NCBI RefSeq assembly: GCF_000472785.1
Contig: NZ_AXAL01000023.1
Coordinates: 1-64,000 of the forward strand
Direction: 5' to 3'
Length of the DNA stretch: 64,000 nt
Origin: Mesorhizobium loti CJ3sym
GTDB taxonomy: Bacteria > Pseudomonadota > Alphaproteobacteria > Rhizobiales > Rhizobiaceae
Positions 11,224 through 20,094 of this stretch are shown here, piece by piece. The notes below the pieces were generated by a model. It was not told where the DNA came from, ran no database searches, and was given only the letters and a program-made list of their open reading frames with translations. The position numbers and the translations under genes were made by a program. Position 1 is the stretch's first letter. Each line of letters begins with the position of its first letter.

Positions 11224-11475
11224 ATGACCAGCGCAGCAAAATTCCATGCCAACAGCGATGCCGGCGAATTGCCTGCGCGGCTGCGCCCGGCGGACACCCA
11301 TGCGCCGAAAATGGTTGGCCAGGCTGCCGGACCATTCGACGTACCTGAAGACACCGGCAAGGGGTCTTCCCTGCGCGACGCCCTGGTGACCGGCCTGCTG
11401 GTGATCTATCCGACGGTCGCCACGGTGGCTGCGATCGTCGCCGGGCTGTTCCTGGCCAGCACCAACGGCACCTGA
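11224..11475 (+). CDS. Small single-span membrane protein, DUF502-like N-terminus
   Basis: 83-aa protein with a hydrophilic N-terminal half and one membrane helix near residues 56-77 (ALVTGLLVIYPTVATVAAI). That segment resembles the first helix of DUF502 proteins, but everything downstream of it is missing, so this may be a truncated DUF502 gene. The ATG follows GAAGGGG at a suitable distance. It is divergent from hisS and ends 4 bp from the convergent tag gene. Confidence 0.5.
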   Translation: MTSAAKFHANSDAGELPARLRPADTHAPKMVGQAAGPFDVPEDTGKGSSLRDALVTGLLVIYPTVATVAAIVAGLFLASTNGT

Positions 11476-11479
11476 GACC

Positions 11480-12118
11480 TCACTTCGGCCGTTTGAACGC
11501 CTTCCGTTCCTTCTCGACCTCTTTTCGGCAGACGCAGCCTTCGAGATGGTCGTTGACCAGCCCCATGGCCTGCATGAAGGCGTAGACCGTGGTCGGACCG
11601 ACAAAACTCCAGCCGCGCTTTTTCAATTCCTTCGAAATCCGGGTCGAAACCGCCGTCGTCGGGTTGGCGCGCAGATGGGCGAGATCAACGACCTTGGGCC
11701 GCTCCTCCTTGCCGGGTTCGAACTTCCAGAACCAGGCCGCCAGCGAGCCGAACTCGTCGACCATCTCGCGGGCTCGCCTGGCGTTGTTGATGGTCGAGAC
11801 GATCTTGCCGCGATGGCGGATGATGCCGGCATTGCCGAGCAGGCGCTCGACATCCTTGTCGGTGAAGGCGGCGACCTTGTCGTAGTCGAAGCCGGCGAAG
11901 GCCTCGCGAAAATTCTCGCGCTTGCGCAGGATGGTCAGCCACGACAGGCCCGATTGAAAGCCTTCGAGGCAGATCTTTTCGAACAGCCTGCGGTCGTCGG
12001 CCATCGGCCGGCCCCATTCATGATCATGGTAGTGCAGATAGTCGGGCAGATTGCCGTGCCAGAAGCAGCGCGCGACACCGTCGGGACCGGCGAGCAGGCC
12101 GGTGTTTTCATTGCTCAT
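11480..12118 (-). CDS. tag: DNA-3-methyladenine glycosylase I
   Basis: Base-excision repair enzyme that removes 3-methyladenine from DNA. About 212 aa from the ATG at 12118; an in-frame ATG two codons upstream at 12124 is also possible. The family signature is clear: RCFWHGN near the N-terminus, YHDHEWGRP, LFEKICLEGFQSGLSWLTIL, and a C-terminal DHLEGCVCR. The cysteine and histidines of the Tag zinc snap (N-terminal Cys, YHDHEW His, and H-x3-C near the end) are all present. It is convergent with the small membrane protein and divergent from the L,D-transpeptidase. Confidence 0.95.
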   Translation of the reverse strand: MSNENTGLLAGPDGVARCFWHGNLPDYLHYHDHEWGRPMADDRRLFEKICLEGFQSGLSWLTILRKRENFREAFAGFDYDKVAAFTDKDVERLLGNAGIIRHRGKIVSTINNARRAREMVDEFGSLAAWFWKFEPGKEERPKVVDLAHLRANPTTAVSTRISKELKKRGWSFVGPTTVYAFMQAMGLVNDHLEGCVCRKEVEKERKAFKRPK

Positions 12119-12332
12119 TCGCAAAAATCCATCCGTTAATGCGCTTTGCGCTGTATTTACCGCGGCTTTACCAGATTCCTGAACCCGGCGGTAACCACAC
12201 CAAAAGGTTTACTGACAGAACCGCATTTTACGCATTCCGATTCATGTTTCGGTTGCTGCTTGCGCGCCAATGATCGCTGAACCGGAGCATCGTTTCCACC
12301 CGGTTTTGTCAGACGATCAAGGTGCGTTCCCG

Positions 12333-13076
12333 ATGAAGAGAGTCTTGTTTTCCGTGCTCGGCGCCGCGGCTGTGTTTGCCGGCGTCACGCCTTCCGCCGC
12401 TGGCGACCGCTATGCCGACAGGCCGCCTGTAATGGTAAGCCCCGATCTATCCGCTCCCTGGGTGCTGCAGCTTGGCCGGGCGCCCGGCATCGTGCGGCAG
12501 AACCGTCAAATCGTGCAGCAACAGCCGCGCCTGCGCACCGCGCAACCGGCGCAGCCAGACCGTTTGCAGACGGCGGCCGTGCAGGCACCAGCCAAGCGCA
12601 TGGTCATGCGTCCGCAGATCAACCCGATCTACCTGCCGCAGGAAGTCGCTTATGACGGCACGCAGAAGCCGGGCACGATCGTCATCGACACGACGCAGAA
12701 TTTCCTGTTTCTCATCGAGAAGAACGGCAAGGCGCGGCGCTATGGCGTCGGCACCGGCAAGCCTGGCTTCGAGTGGTCGGGCACGCACAAGATCACCAAC
12801 AAGCGCGAGTGGCCGGACTGGCGTCCGCCAGCGGAGATGATCAAGCGCGAAGCCGCCAAGGGGCGCTATCTGCCGACCTATCTGGCCGGCGGCATGGAGA
12901 ACCCGCTCGGTGCGCGTGCGCTCTATCTCGGCACGACCGAGTACCGTATCCACGGCACCAACCAGCCGTGGACCATCGGTGGCGCGGTGTCGTCGGGCTG
13001 CATCCGCATGCGCAACGAAGACGTGGTCGATCTCTATGAACGGGTCAATGTCGGAACCACGGTCGAAGTGATATAA
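12333..13076 (+). CDS. L,D-transpeptidase (YkuD domain)
   Basis: Secreted peptidoglycan enzyme making 3-3 crosslinks or attaching proteins to the wall. From ATG 12333 the protein is 247 aa with a signal peptide MKRVLFSVLGAAAVFAGVTPSAAG. A proline/glutamine-rich linker spans residues about 40-95. The YkuD catalytic domain spans residues 110-247, with H207 in IHGTN and the nucleophile C223 in SSGCIRMRNEDV. The open frame begins at 12270, but the signal peptide fixes the start at 12333. A terminator hairpin follows 100 bp downstream. Rhizobiales carry many paralogues, so the specific role is open. Confidence 0.92.
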   Translation: MKRVLFSVLGAAAVFAGVTPSAAGDRYADRPPVMVSPDLSAPWVLQLGRAPGIVRQNRQIVQQQPRLRTAQPAQPDRLQTAAVQAPAKRMVMRPQINPIYLPQEVAYDGTQKPGTIVIDTTQNFLFLIEKNGKARRYGVGTGKPGFEWSGTHKITNKREWPDWRPPAEMIKREAAKGRYLPTYLAGGMENPLGARALYLGTTEYRIHGTNQPWTIGGAVSSGCIRMRNEDVVDLYERVNVGTTVEVI

Positions 13077-13175
13077 GAGCTGTAACGAATCACTTGGCCG
13101 GCAAAGCATTGAGCTTTTCGGAGCCAGTCTAAGGGATAACGGGGGACGGGCCGTATGGGGATGCGGTCAGTCAGG

Positions 13176-13205
13176 AAGGGCAGTGCGGGAAGCCGTGCTG
13201 CCCTT
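13176..13205 (+). terminator. Rho-independent terminator after the L,D-transpeptidase
   Basis: Perfect 8-bp stem AAGGGCAG (13176-13183) and CTGCCCTT (13198-13205) with a 14-nt loop, followed by TCCGTTTTC. It sits between the transpeptidase and the folD-like gene, both on the plus strand. Confidence 0.7.
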
Positions 13206-13345
13206 TCCGTTTTCGAGCAGAGCTCAGCCCAGTAGAGGCCAGACTGCGCCCGAACGTCGCGCCAGAGGCATGGCGGTTCGCTTTCGTGCTGCCATTTTCG
13301 TTGTTCTTTGCTATGTCGGCGCCAACAAGACCAACGAGTTCACCA

Positions 13346-14266
13346 ATGTCCCTGTCCGAAGATAGCCGCTACCTGAAGGGCGGCCCGGTTGCCCAGCGCA
13401 TAATCGCTGCCGTACGCGATGATGCGGCAATCGCAAAAGCAGAAGGTTTTCCGCCCAAGCTGATCTCGATCACCGTCGGCGACACCGCTGCGGTTGACGT
13501 CTATGTGCGCAACCAGCGCGCCAAGGCCCAGCTCGCCGGCATCGACTTCGAGGAGCGGCGTTTTCCTGCCACCATCACCGCAGGCGAACTGGAAGCAGCC
13601 ATCCACGGGCTGAACGCCGATCCGCGCGTCACCGGCATCATCATCCAGCGGCCTGTTCCCGCCCATATTCCGATCAGGACGCTGCAGGCGGCCGTCCATC
13701 CGCTCAAGGATGTCGAGGGCATGCATCCGGCCTCGATCGGCAACATCGTCTACAACCAGTTGGATCTGGCGCCCTGTACGGCGGCGGCTTCGGTCGAATT
13801 GCTCAAGGAAACTGGGCTCAGCCTCAAGGGACTGGAAGTCGTCATCGTCGGCCATTCGGAAATTGTTGGGAAGCCGATCGCCTTCCTGCTGATGAGCGAA
13901 GGCGCGACGGTGACGGTCTGCCACCACATGACGCGCTCGGTCGCCGCCCATGCGCGGCGCGCCGATGCGCTGTTCGTTGCGATCGGCAAGCCGCGGCTGA
14001 TCAAGGCCGACATGGTGAAGCCCGGTGCCGCCGTCATCGACATCGGCATCAATTCCGAGATCGGACCAGACGGCACGAGCCGCATCGTCGGCGATGTCGA
14101 CACAGAGAGCGTGCGCGAGGTCGCCTCCTGGATCACGCCGGTGCCGGGCGGTGTCGGCCCGATCACGGTGGCGATCCTGCTGCGCAACACGATGGTGGCG
14201 CTCAGCCGCCAGCGCGCGCTCTACGAGGCGACATATGGCTCGGCGGACAGGCTGGCGGCCGAGTAG
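13346..14266 (+). CDS. Divergent FolD-like protein (methylene-THF dehydrogenase/cyclohydrolase family)
   Basis: 306 aa from ATG 13346. The overall fold is that of FolD, which interconverts 5,10-methylene-, methenyl- and 10-formyl-THF. The NADP-binding half is well kept (VIVGHSEIVGKPIAFLL, GAAVIDIGIN, TPVPGGVGPITVAILLRNT). The catalytic half is altered. The lysine of YVxxKxK is Gln (Q57 in YVRNQRAK), the aspartate of KDVDG is Glu (E124 in KDVEGMHP), QLPLP reads QRPVP, and PCTP reads PCTA. These residues build the folate site in E. coli FolD (K54, D121 region). The gene may therefore encode a protein with different activity or substrate. It is convergent with the glc genes. Confidence 0.85.
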   Translation: MSLSEDSRYLKGGPVAQRIIAAVRDDAAIAKAEGFPPKLISITVGDTAAVDVYVRNQRAKAQLAGIDFEERRFPATITAGELEAAIHGLNADPRVTGIIIQRPVPAHIPIRTLQAAVHPLKDVEGMHPASIGNIVYNQLDLAPCTAAASVELLKETGLSLKGLEVVIVGHSEIVGKPIAFLLMSEGATVTVCHHMTRSVAAHARRADALFVAIGKPRLIKADMVKPGAAVIDIGINSEIGPDGTSRIVGDVDTESVREVASWITPVPGGVGPITVAILLRNTMVALSRQRALYEATYGSADRLAAE

Positions 14267-14277
14267 GCCGGGCCGCC

Positions 14278-15603
14278 TTACTCTGCGGCGACCAGGCTTT
14301 CGTCCCGAACGCCTTCCGGTTTCGGCCCGCCATAAGCCCAGTCGAGCAGCTTGATCGTGTGCACGACAGGCAGCTTCGCGACTGATGCAATCTGGGTGAT
14401 GCAGCCGATGTTACCGGTGGCGACGATCGAAGCCCCCGTCGCCTCGATGTTCCTCACCTTGCGATCGCGCAGTTTTGCCGAAATCTCGGATTGCAGGATG
14501 TTGTAGGTGCCGGCTGAACCGCAGCACAGATGACCCTCGCGCGGCTCGCGCACGATGAAGCCTGCCTTGGACAGCAATTCTTTCGGCTGGCGGGTGATCT
14601 TCTGGCCATGCTGCATGGAGCAGGCCGAGTGATAGGCGACGATCGTGCCGGGCTTGCGCACCGGTTCGGGCAAGTCAAAAGCGGCCAAATATTCGGTGAT
14701 GTCCTTGGCCAGCGCCGAGACGCGTGCGGCCTTGTCGGCATAGGCCGGATCGAGCCGCAGCATGAAGCCATAATCCTTGATCGTCGTGCCGCAGCCGGAA
14801 GCGGTAATGATGATGGCATCGAGCCCGCCTTGGTCGATGGCGCGCGTCCAGGCGTCGACATTCTGCCTGGCAGAGGCGAGCGCTGCCTGTTCCCGCCCCA
14901 TATGGTGCACCAGCGCGCCGCAGCAGCCCTCGCCCGGCGGCACCACTACCTCGACGCCGAGGCGTGTGAGCAGCGAGATGGTCGTGTCGTTGATGGCGGG
15001 ATCGAGCACCGATTGCGCGCAGCCGGTGAGGATGGCGACGCGTCCCTTTTTGGCCCCCTGTCCGGCATAGATGCCGGGCGAGGACATCGCCGAGGCTGCC
15101 GGGATCGATGCCGGCGCGAGCTTGAGCATCGCGCCAAGCGGCTTTAGCGCCGCGACCTTTTCGAGGAGGCCAATGAACGGCTTTCCCAGTTTCGCCAATT
15201 TGAGCGCGGCGCGAAAACGCTGGGGATAAGGCAGCACATAGGCCAGCATGGCGCGGATCCATCGGTCTAACAGCGGGCGCTTGTAGGTCTCCTGGATATG
15301 GGCGCGGGCATGGTCCACCAAGTGCATATAGTTGACGCCCGACGGACAGGTGGTCATGCAGGCCAGGCACGACAGGCAGCGGTCGATATGGGTGACGATC
15401 TCCTTGTCGGCGGGGCGGCCATTCTCCAGCATATCCTTGATCAGGTAGATGCGGCCACGCGGCGAATCCAACTCGTTGCCCAATGTCACATAGGTCGGGC
15501 AGGTTGCGGTGCAGAAGCCGCAATGCACGCATTTGCGCAGGATCTTTTCCGATTCCGCAACATGCGGATCGGCAAGCTGGGCAAGGGAAAAATTGGTCTG
15601 CAT
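14278..15603 (-). CDS. glcF: Glycolate oxidase iron-sulfur subunit
   Basis: Electron-transfer subunit of the membrane-associated GlcDEF complex, which oxidises glycolate to glyoxylate. 441 aa from ATG 15603. Two 4Fe-4S clusters are visible: C25-C28-C31-C35 in CVHCGFCTATCP and C76-C79-C82-C86 in CLSCLACMTTCP. Two cysteine-rich CCG domains follow (GCCGALVHHMG and HLCCGSAGTYN). The longer open frame upstream of 15603 is antisense to a repeat and to glcE, so it is not used. The gene order glcD-glcE-glcF on the minus strand is typical. A palindromic repeat separates it from glcE. Confidence 0.95.
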   Translation of the reverse strand: MQTNFSLAQLADPHVAESEKILRKCVHCGFCTATCPTYVTLGNELDSPRGRIYLIKDMLENGRPADKEIVTHIDRCLSCLACMTTCPSGVNYMHLVDHARAHIQETYKRPLLDRWIRAMLAYVLPYPQRFRAALKLAKLGKPFIGLLEKVAALKPLGAMLKLAPASIPAASAMSSPGIYAGQGAKKGRVAILTGCAQSVLDPAINDTTISLLTRLGVEVVVPPGEGCCGALVHHMGREQAALASARQNVDAWTRAIDQGGLDAIIITASGCGTTIKDYGFMLRLDPAYADKAARVSALAKDITEYLAAFDLPEPVRKPGTIVAYHSACSMQHGQKITRQPKELLSKAGFIVREPREGHLCCGSAGTYNILQSEISAKLRDRKVRNIEATGASIVATGNIGCITQIASVAKLPVVHTIKLLDWAYGGPKPEGVRDESLVAAE

Positions 15604-15621
15604 CGCTGACGCTCTGTTTAG

Positions 15622-15668
15622 ACGCAATTCCTGTAGGAAAACCGTTTCACACTTTTCCTGGAATTGCT
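15622..15668. repeat. Short dispersed palindrome between glcE and glcF
   Basis: Inverted repeat CAATTCC..AGGAAAA (from 15625) mirrored by TTTTCCT.GGAATTG (to about 15666), flanked by GACG and CTCTAG. I recognise this AATTCC..GGAAAACCGTTTCACACTTTTCC layout as a common dispersed element in Rhizobiales intergenic DNA. It fills the 65-bp gap between the two genes and would form a hairpin in the glc transcript. Confidence 0.6.
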
Positions 15669-16874
15669 CTAGGCCATGCGGCCGGGATTGAGGATGTTCT
15701 TCGGGTCGAATTCCTGCTTCAGCCGCTGGCTGAGCGCGGCAAGCGCCGGCGGCTGCGGCTCGAACACCGGCAACGCGGCGCGATGGGCGGGTGCGGCGCG
15801 CACGAGCGTCGCATGGCCGCCGCCATGTTTTCGCAGCAGCCCGCGCAGCAAGGCGGCTTCGGGATCGCCCTCTTCCATGCGCAGCCACACCAGCCCGCCC
15901 TGCCAGTCATAGAAGGCGCTGACGGCAGCCTGCATGCGCAGTGTCAGGACCATCTGGTGACCCTGGGAAGGGGTCATCGACACGCGCCAGACCGGTTTTT
16001 CGGTGCCGTCCGCGAACGGCCTGACATCGCGCACATCGCGCCAGATCAGTTTCGCAGCTTCGCTAGAAATTTCCTCCAACGGCCCGGCCTTGCCGAGCAG
16101 CGTCTTCAGCGCTGCGATGCGATAAGCGACGGAGGGGCCAAAACCTTCGACGCGCAGCAAAGTGGCGGCTTCGCTGCCGAGCGCGCCGCCGGCGACACGC
16201 GCGGCAATGCGCTCCGGCAGATGCGCGGCGCTCGACACTTCGGCACTGGAGCCGAGTGCCAGCGCCATGGCAGCGGCGGCCGCATCGTCAAGCAAGCCAC
16301 GGATGGCCAGCGTGACTTCAGTCTCGGCGGCAGGCAGCACCTTGAAGGTAACGTCGGTGAACACGGCCAGCGTGCCCCAACTGTTGGCCATCAGCTTCGA
16401 CATGTCATAGCCGGTGACGTTCTTGACCACGCGGCCGCCGGATTTGAAGGCCTCGCCCCGGCCAGACACGACATTGATACCAAGGATATGGTCGCGCGCG
16501 GCGCCCGCCTTCAGCCGGCGCGGGCCGGAGAGGTTGGCGCTAAGCACGCCACCGATCGTGCCCTTGCCCGGCTCGCCACCGAGCAGCGGGCCATAATCCA
16601 TCGGCTCGAACGCCAGCTGCTGACCGTTTTCCGCCAGCAGCTTTTCGATCTCGGCCAGCGGCGTGCCGGCCTTCGCCGAAAGGACCAGCTCGGCGGGCTC
16701 GTAAAGGGTCACGCCGGTGAGGTTCGACAGGTCGAGCGTGTGCTCTGTCTGCAACGGACGGCCGATGCCGCGCTTGGAGCCGTGACCAAGGATCTCGAGC
16801 GGCGCCTCTTCCGCCACCGCCCAGGCGACGGCGGACAGGACTTCGTCCGATGTGGTTGGGGTGAAAGTCGTCAT
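15669..16874 (-). CDS. glcE: Glycolate oxidase FAD-binding subunit
   Basis: 401-aa FAD-binding subunit of glycolate oxidase. The N-terminal FAD_binding_4 fold shows ILGHGSKRGIGRP near residue 35 and GGVLSANLSGPRRLKAGAARDHILG near residue 115. The middle holds VVKNVTGYDMSKLMANSWGTL, which is characteristic of GlcE. The C-terminus KQEFDPKNILNPGRM is the standard end of this flavoprotein family. It lies between glcD and glcF on the same strand. Confidence 0.95.
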   Translation of the reverse strand: MTTFTPTTSDEVLSAVAWAVAEEAPLEILGHGSKRGIGRPLQTEHTLDLSNLTGVTLYEPAELVLSAKAGTPLAEIEKLLAENGQQLAFEPMDYGPLLGGEPGKGTIGGVLSANLSGPRRLKAGAARDHILGINVVSGRGEAFKSGGRVVKNVTGYDMSKLMANSWGTLAVFTDVTFKVLPAAETEVTLAIRGLLDDAAAAAMALALGSSAEVSSAAHLPERIAARVAGGALGSEAATLLRVEGFGPSVAYRIAALKTLLGKAGPLEEISSEAAKLIWRDVRDVRPFADGTEKPVWRVSMTPSQGHQMVLTLRMQAAVSAFYDWQGGLVWLRMEEGDPEAALLRGLLRKHGGGHATLVRAAPAHRAALPVFEPQPPALAALSQRLKQEFDPKNILNPGRMA

Positions 16875-16939
16875 TGGCGTGACATGCCCCTTGCAAGTGC
16901 AGAGACGTCGAGTTCCTTCACAAGCGCCAACTTAGCCAC

Positions 16940-18448
16940 TCAAAACCTCGGAATATCCGGAAACGCCACCTGCCCCCGGTGCACATGCATGCGCCCAAGC
17001 TCGGCGCAGCGGCGCAGTTGCGGGAACACCTTTCCCGGGTTGAGCAGGTGGTTGGGATCGAAGGCACATTTGACGCGCATCTGCTGGTCGAGATCGACCT
17101 GGTTGAACATTTCCGGCATCAGGTCGCGCTTCTCGACGCCGACGCCATGCTCGCCGGTCAAGACACCGCCGACCTTGACGCAGAGCCGCAATATGTCGGC
17201 GCCAAAACTCTCGGCCTTGTCGAGTTCGCCGGGCACATTGGCATCGTAGAGGATCAGCGGGTGCAGATTGCCGTCGCCGGCGTGGAAGACATTGGCGACG
17301 CCCAGACCATATTTTTCCGACAGTTCGCGCATGCCGGCCAGCACGCGCGGCAGTTCCTTGCGGGGAATGGTGCCGTCCATGCAGTAATAGTCGGGCGAGA
17401 TGCGGCCGACCGCCGGAAAGGCCGCCTTGCGGCCAGCCCAAAAACTCAGCCGCTCCTGCTCGGATTGCGAAATGCGGCAGGTGGTGGAACCGTTGCTTAT
17501 GGCGATCGCCTCGACCGCGGTGATGAGATGATCGACCTCGACGCCCGGCCCGTCGAGTTCGACGATCAGCAAGGCCTCGACATCCAGGGGATAGCCGGCA
17601 TGAACGAAATCCTCGGCGGCATGGATCGCCGGCCGGTCCATCATCTCCATGCCGCCGGGAATGATGCCGGCGCCGATAATGTCGGCGACGCATTGGCCGC
17701 CCTGCTCGCTGGTCGGAAAGCCGATCAGCAGAGCGCGTGCTGTCTCCGGCTTTTTCAGGATGCGGACGGTGACCTCGGTGACGACGCCGAGCAGGCCTTC
17801 CGAACCGGTCATGACGCCGAGCAGGTCGTAGCCTTCGGCATCGAGATGGCTCCCGCCCAAGCGCACCACCTCGCCGCCCATCAACACCATCTCGATGCCG
17901 AGCACATTGTTGGCGGTGAGGCCGTATTTCAGGCAGTGCACGCCGCCGGAATTTTCCGCGACATTGCCGCCGATCGAGCAGGCGATCTGGGAGGATGGAT
18001 CGGGGGCGTAATAGAAGCCTTCCTGCTCGACGGCTGACGTGATGCCGAGATTGGTGACGCCTGGCTGGGCAACCACAACGCGATTGGGGAAGTCGATCGC
18101 CAGAATGCGGTTGAAGCGGCTCATGACCAGCAGCACCGCGTCCTCGAGTGGCAACGCGCCGCCCGACAGCGAGGTGCCGGAGCCGCGCGGCACGACGCGG
18201 ATGTTGCGGTCGTTGCAGTATTTCAGAACCCGGGAGACCTGGGCCACCGTTTCGGGCAGCACGACGACCAGCGGCAATTGCCGATAGGCGGTCAGGCCAT
18301 CGCTTTCGAAGGCGCGCATCTGATTGGTCGCGTCAACGACGCCCTCGCCCGGCACGATGATGCGCATGTCGGCAACGATCTCGTCGCGTCGGCGCAGCGT
18401 GGCGTCATCTGGCTTCGGCATGGCAAGACCGGACATCGGCAGCCTCAT
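16940..18448 (-). CDS. glcD: Glycolate oxidase catalytic subunit
   Basis: FAD-linked 2-hydroxyacid dehydrogenase, 502 aa from ATG 18448; a second in-frame ATG is at 18436. FAD-binding motifs include VPRGSGTSLSGGALPLEDAV near residue 90 and CSIGGNVAENSGGVHCLKYG near residue 165. The C-terminal FAD-oxidase domain ends in GEHGVGVEKRDLMPEMF and DPNHLLNPGKVF. It is the first gene of glcDEF. An inverted repeat sharing a half-site with the nearby FadR-type regulator gene lies 10-30 bp upstream of its start. The frame runs open to 18622, but upstream residues are not family-like. Confidence 0.95.
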   Translation of the reverse strand: MRLPMSGLAMPKPDDATLRRRDEIVADMRIIVPGEGVVDATNQMRAFESDGLTAYRQLPLVVVLPETVAQVSRVLKYCNDRNIRVVPRGSGTSLSGGALPLEDAVLLVMSRFNRILAIDFPNRVVVAQPGVTNLGITSAVEQEGFYYAPDPSSQIACSIGGNVAENSGGVHCLKYGLTANNVLGIEMVLMGGEVVRLGGSHLDAEGYDLLGVMTGSEGLLGVVTEVTVRILKKPETARALLIGFPTSEQGGQCVADIIGAGIIPGGMEMMDRPAIHAAEDFVHAGYPLDVEALLIVELDGPGVEVDHLITAVEAIAISNGSTTCRISQSEQERLSFWAGRKAAFPAVGRISPDYYCMDGTIPRKELPRVLAGMRELSEKYGLGVANVFHAGDGNLHPLILYDANVPGELDKAESFGADILRLCVKVGGVLTGEHGVGVEKRDLMPEMFNQVDLDQQMRVKCAFDPNHLLNPGKVFPQLRRCAELGRMHVHRGQVAFPDIPRF

Positions 18449-18453
18449 TTTGC

Positions 18454-18479
18454 TTGACTGGTCAAAATCTTTTACCAGT
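18454..18479. promoter_or_regulatory. Candidate FadR/LldR-type operator upstream of glcD
   Basis: Two nested inverted repeats: TTGACTGGTCAA (18454-18465), and ACTGGT (18457-18462) with ACCAGT (18474-18479). The core ACTGGTCAAA recurs in reverse (TTTGACCAGT, 20031-20040) just before the FadR-type regulator gene. GntR/FadR-subfamily sites typically read TGGTnnnACCA. Control of glcDEF by that regulator is an inference. Confidence 0.5.
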
Positions 18480-18561
18480 GAAGCGCGCTGCTTGCAAATG
18501 CCGCGGCGGTGCAGTGTATCACTCGGCCGCCCGGACAAGCTTCCGCAGCGGCAATCTGCCG

Positions 18562-19884
18562 CTATTCGCCTGGATGCTTGGCCGGTTCGGAATGCATCCG
18601 GCGCACGCGGCGCACGCCCCACCAGACCAGCAGCATGGCGACCGGCACGGAGGCGGCGGTGACGACTTCCGGCGCGAAGGCATGGCCGAAGATCGAGGCG
18701 CCCTCGGCGACATAGCCTATGAGGCCGACGACGTAGTAGGAGACGGCGGCGACCGAGAGGCCTTCGACGGTCTGCTGCAGGCGCAGTTGCAGGCGGGCGC
18801 GGTTGTTCATCGAGGCGAGCAGGTCGCGGTTCTGCTTCTCGACCTCGACGTCGACCCAGGTGCGCAGCAGCGTCGTGGCGCGGGTCAGTTTGCGCGACAG
18901 ATTGGCCTGCCGCTCCTCGACCGAGCGACAGGTGCGCATGGCCGGTGCGACGCGGCGCTGCAAGAACCCACCCCAGGTGTCGTAGCCGGGCACGGCCTCT
19001 TCCTCCAGCGCTTCCAACCGCTCGACGACGATGCCGTCATAGGCACGGCTGGCGCCAAAACGGTAGAGGCTGGAGGCGGCATCCGCTTCCAGCTCGGCGG
19101 CAAGCTCAGTCAGGTCCGCGAGCAGCGTCTGGCTGTCGCGGGTCGATGCGACCTTCATTTCCAGCGTGGTCTGCGCCAGCCTGTCCTCAATGCGGCGCGC
19201 ACGGCCCGACAAGGTCAGCGCCAGCGGCAGGCCGAGCATGGCCAGCGTGCGATAGGTTTCGATGTCAATCAACCGCTGCGACAACGCTCCGGTGCGGGCC
19301 GGCGTCAGGCCACGATCAAGCACCAGGATGCGGGTCATGCCATCGCCGTCCTGGCGAAAATCGGTGACGATGGCCGCATTACCGCGCTCGACCACCGAGT
19401 AGCAAAGGCTGGTCGGGTCGAAAGCGGCGATCAGCCGCTCGCTTGTCTGCGTCCACTTTCGGATTTCGAGCCGAATGCCGGAGATGACGGTACCCGGCGG
19501 CGAAAAGCCGTTGCCGAACGGCGTATCCTCCTGCGTCCTGCCGCTTTCGGAAAGCGGGCCTTCCCACAGATAGGTCGAGAACTCGGTATGCCGCTCCCAG
19601 CGCAGCGAGCCCTTGCCCCATTTCATGGCATGGTGGCGAGCCTGGCGGTCGGGTGCAGCGATGCCGAGGCGCCGCGATAGTTCCGAAAGCACCGCATGGT
19701 CGACGCCCGAGCCGCCCTCGGTCATGAAGGCAAGCTGTACCAGGACGCGCGGCTTTTCGATCAGCGGATGCGGCCTTGCATGGACCTCGCCCAGCGCACC
19801 GGGCCGGCCCTCATGCGCGGGGAAACCCATGACGCTGCCCTTGGCACGCGGCTGGAATTCGAGATTGGACGGGTCGTCTGACAC
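18562..19884 (-). CDS. DUF3422 membrane protein
   Basis: 440-aa protein of the DUF3422 family (COG4949), predicted membrane-anchored, function unknown. The N-terminus has the family signature HEGRPGALGEVHARPHP and then WGKGSLRWERHTEFSTYLWEG. A helical region near residues 250-370 is followed by two C-terminal membrane helices (VAAVSYYVVGLIGYVAEG and a VASVPVAMLLVWWGV segment). It lies on the glc strand upstream of glcD, about 110 bp away, so cotranscription is possible, though the operator-like site lies in that gap. Confidence 0.88.
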   Translation of the reverse strand: MSDDPSNLEFQPRAKGSVMGFPAHEGRPGALGEVHARPHPLIEKPRVLVQLAFMTEGGSGVDHAVLSELSRRLGIAAPDRQARHHAMKWGKGSLRWERHTEFSTYLWEGPLSESGRTQEDTPFGNGFSPPGTVISGIRLEIRKWTQTSERLIAAFDPTSLCYSVVERGNAAIVTDFRQDGDGMTRILVLDRGLTPARTGALSQRLIDIETYRTLAMLGLPLALTLSGRARRIEDRLAQTTLEMKVASTRDSQTLLADLTELAAELEADAASSLYRFGASRAYDGIVVERLEALEEEAVPGYDTWGGFLQRRVAPAMRTCRSVEERQANLSRKLTRATTLLRTWVDVEVEKQNRDLLASMNNRARLQLRLQQTVEGLSVAAVSYYVVGLIGYVAEGASIFGHAFAPEVVTAASVPVAMLLVWWGVRRVRRMHSEPAKHPGE

Positions 19885-20030
19885 GGCTTGTCCCCCGGGT
19901 TTCTCTAGACCCTCTTACGTTCGCGTCCCTCTAGGGCCAATCGCCTGATGACGCAAACAGCAAAGTTTAGCCGAAGATGATATTGCGCCGGGCGGCAAAA
20001 CCGACCCGCTTCGAGCAATTGGATAAATAA

Positions 20031-20040
20031 TTTGACCAGT
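20031..20040. promoter_or_regulatory. Candidate autoregulatory half-site before the FadR-type regulator
   Basis: TTTGACCAGT is the exact reverse complement of ACTGGTCAAA found upstream of glcD. It lies about 55 bp upstream of the proposed TTG start, within the expected promoter. Autoregulation is inferred. Confidence 0.4.
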
Positions 20041-20094
20041 TGGCGACGCAGGCTTTATCCTGCCCGACACCGGTTCAATTCCCAGGCGCACCTG

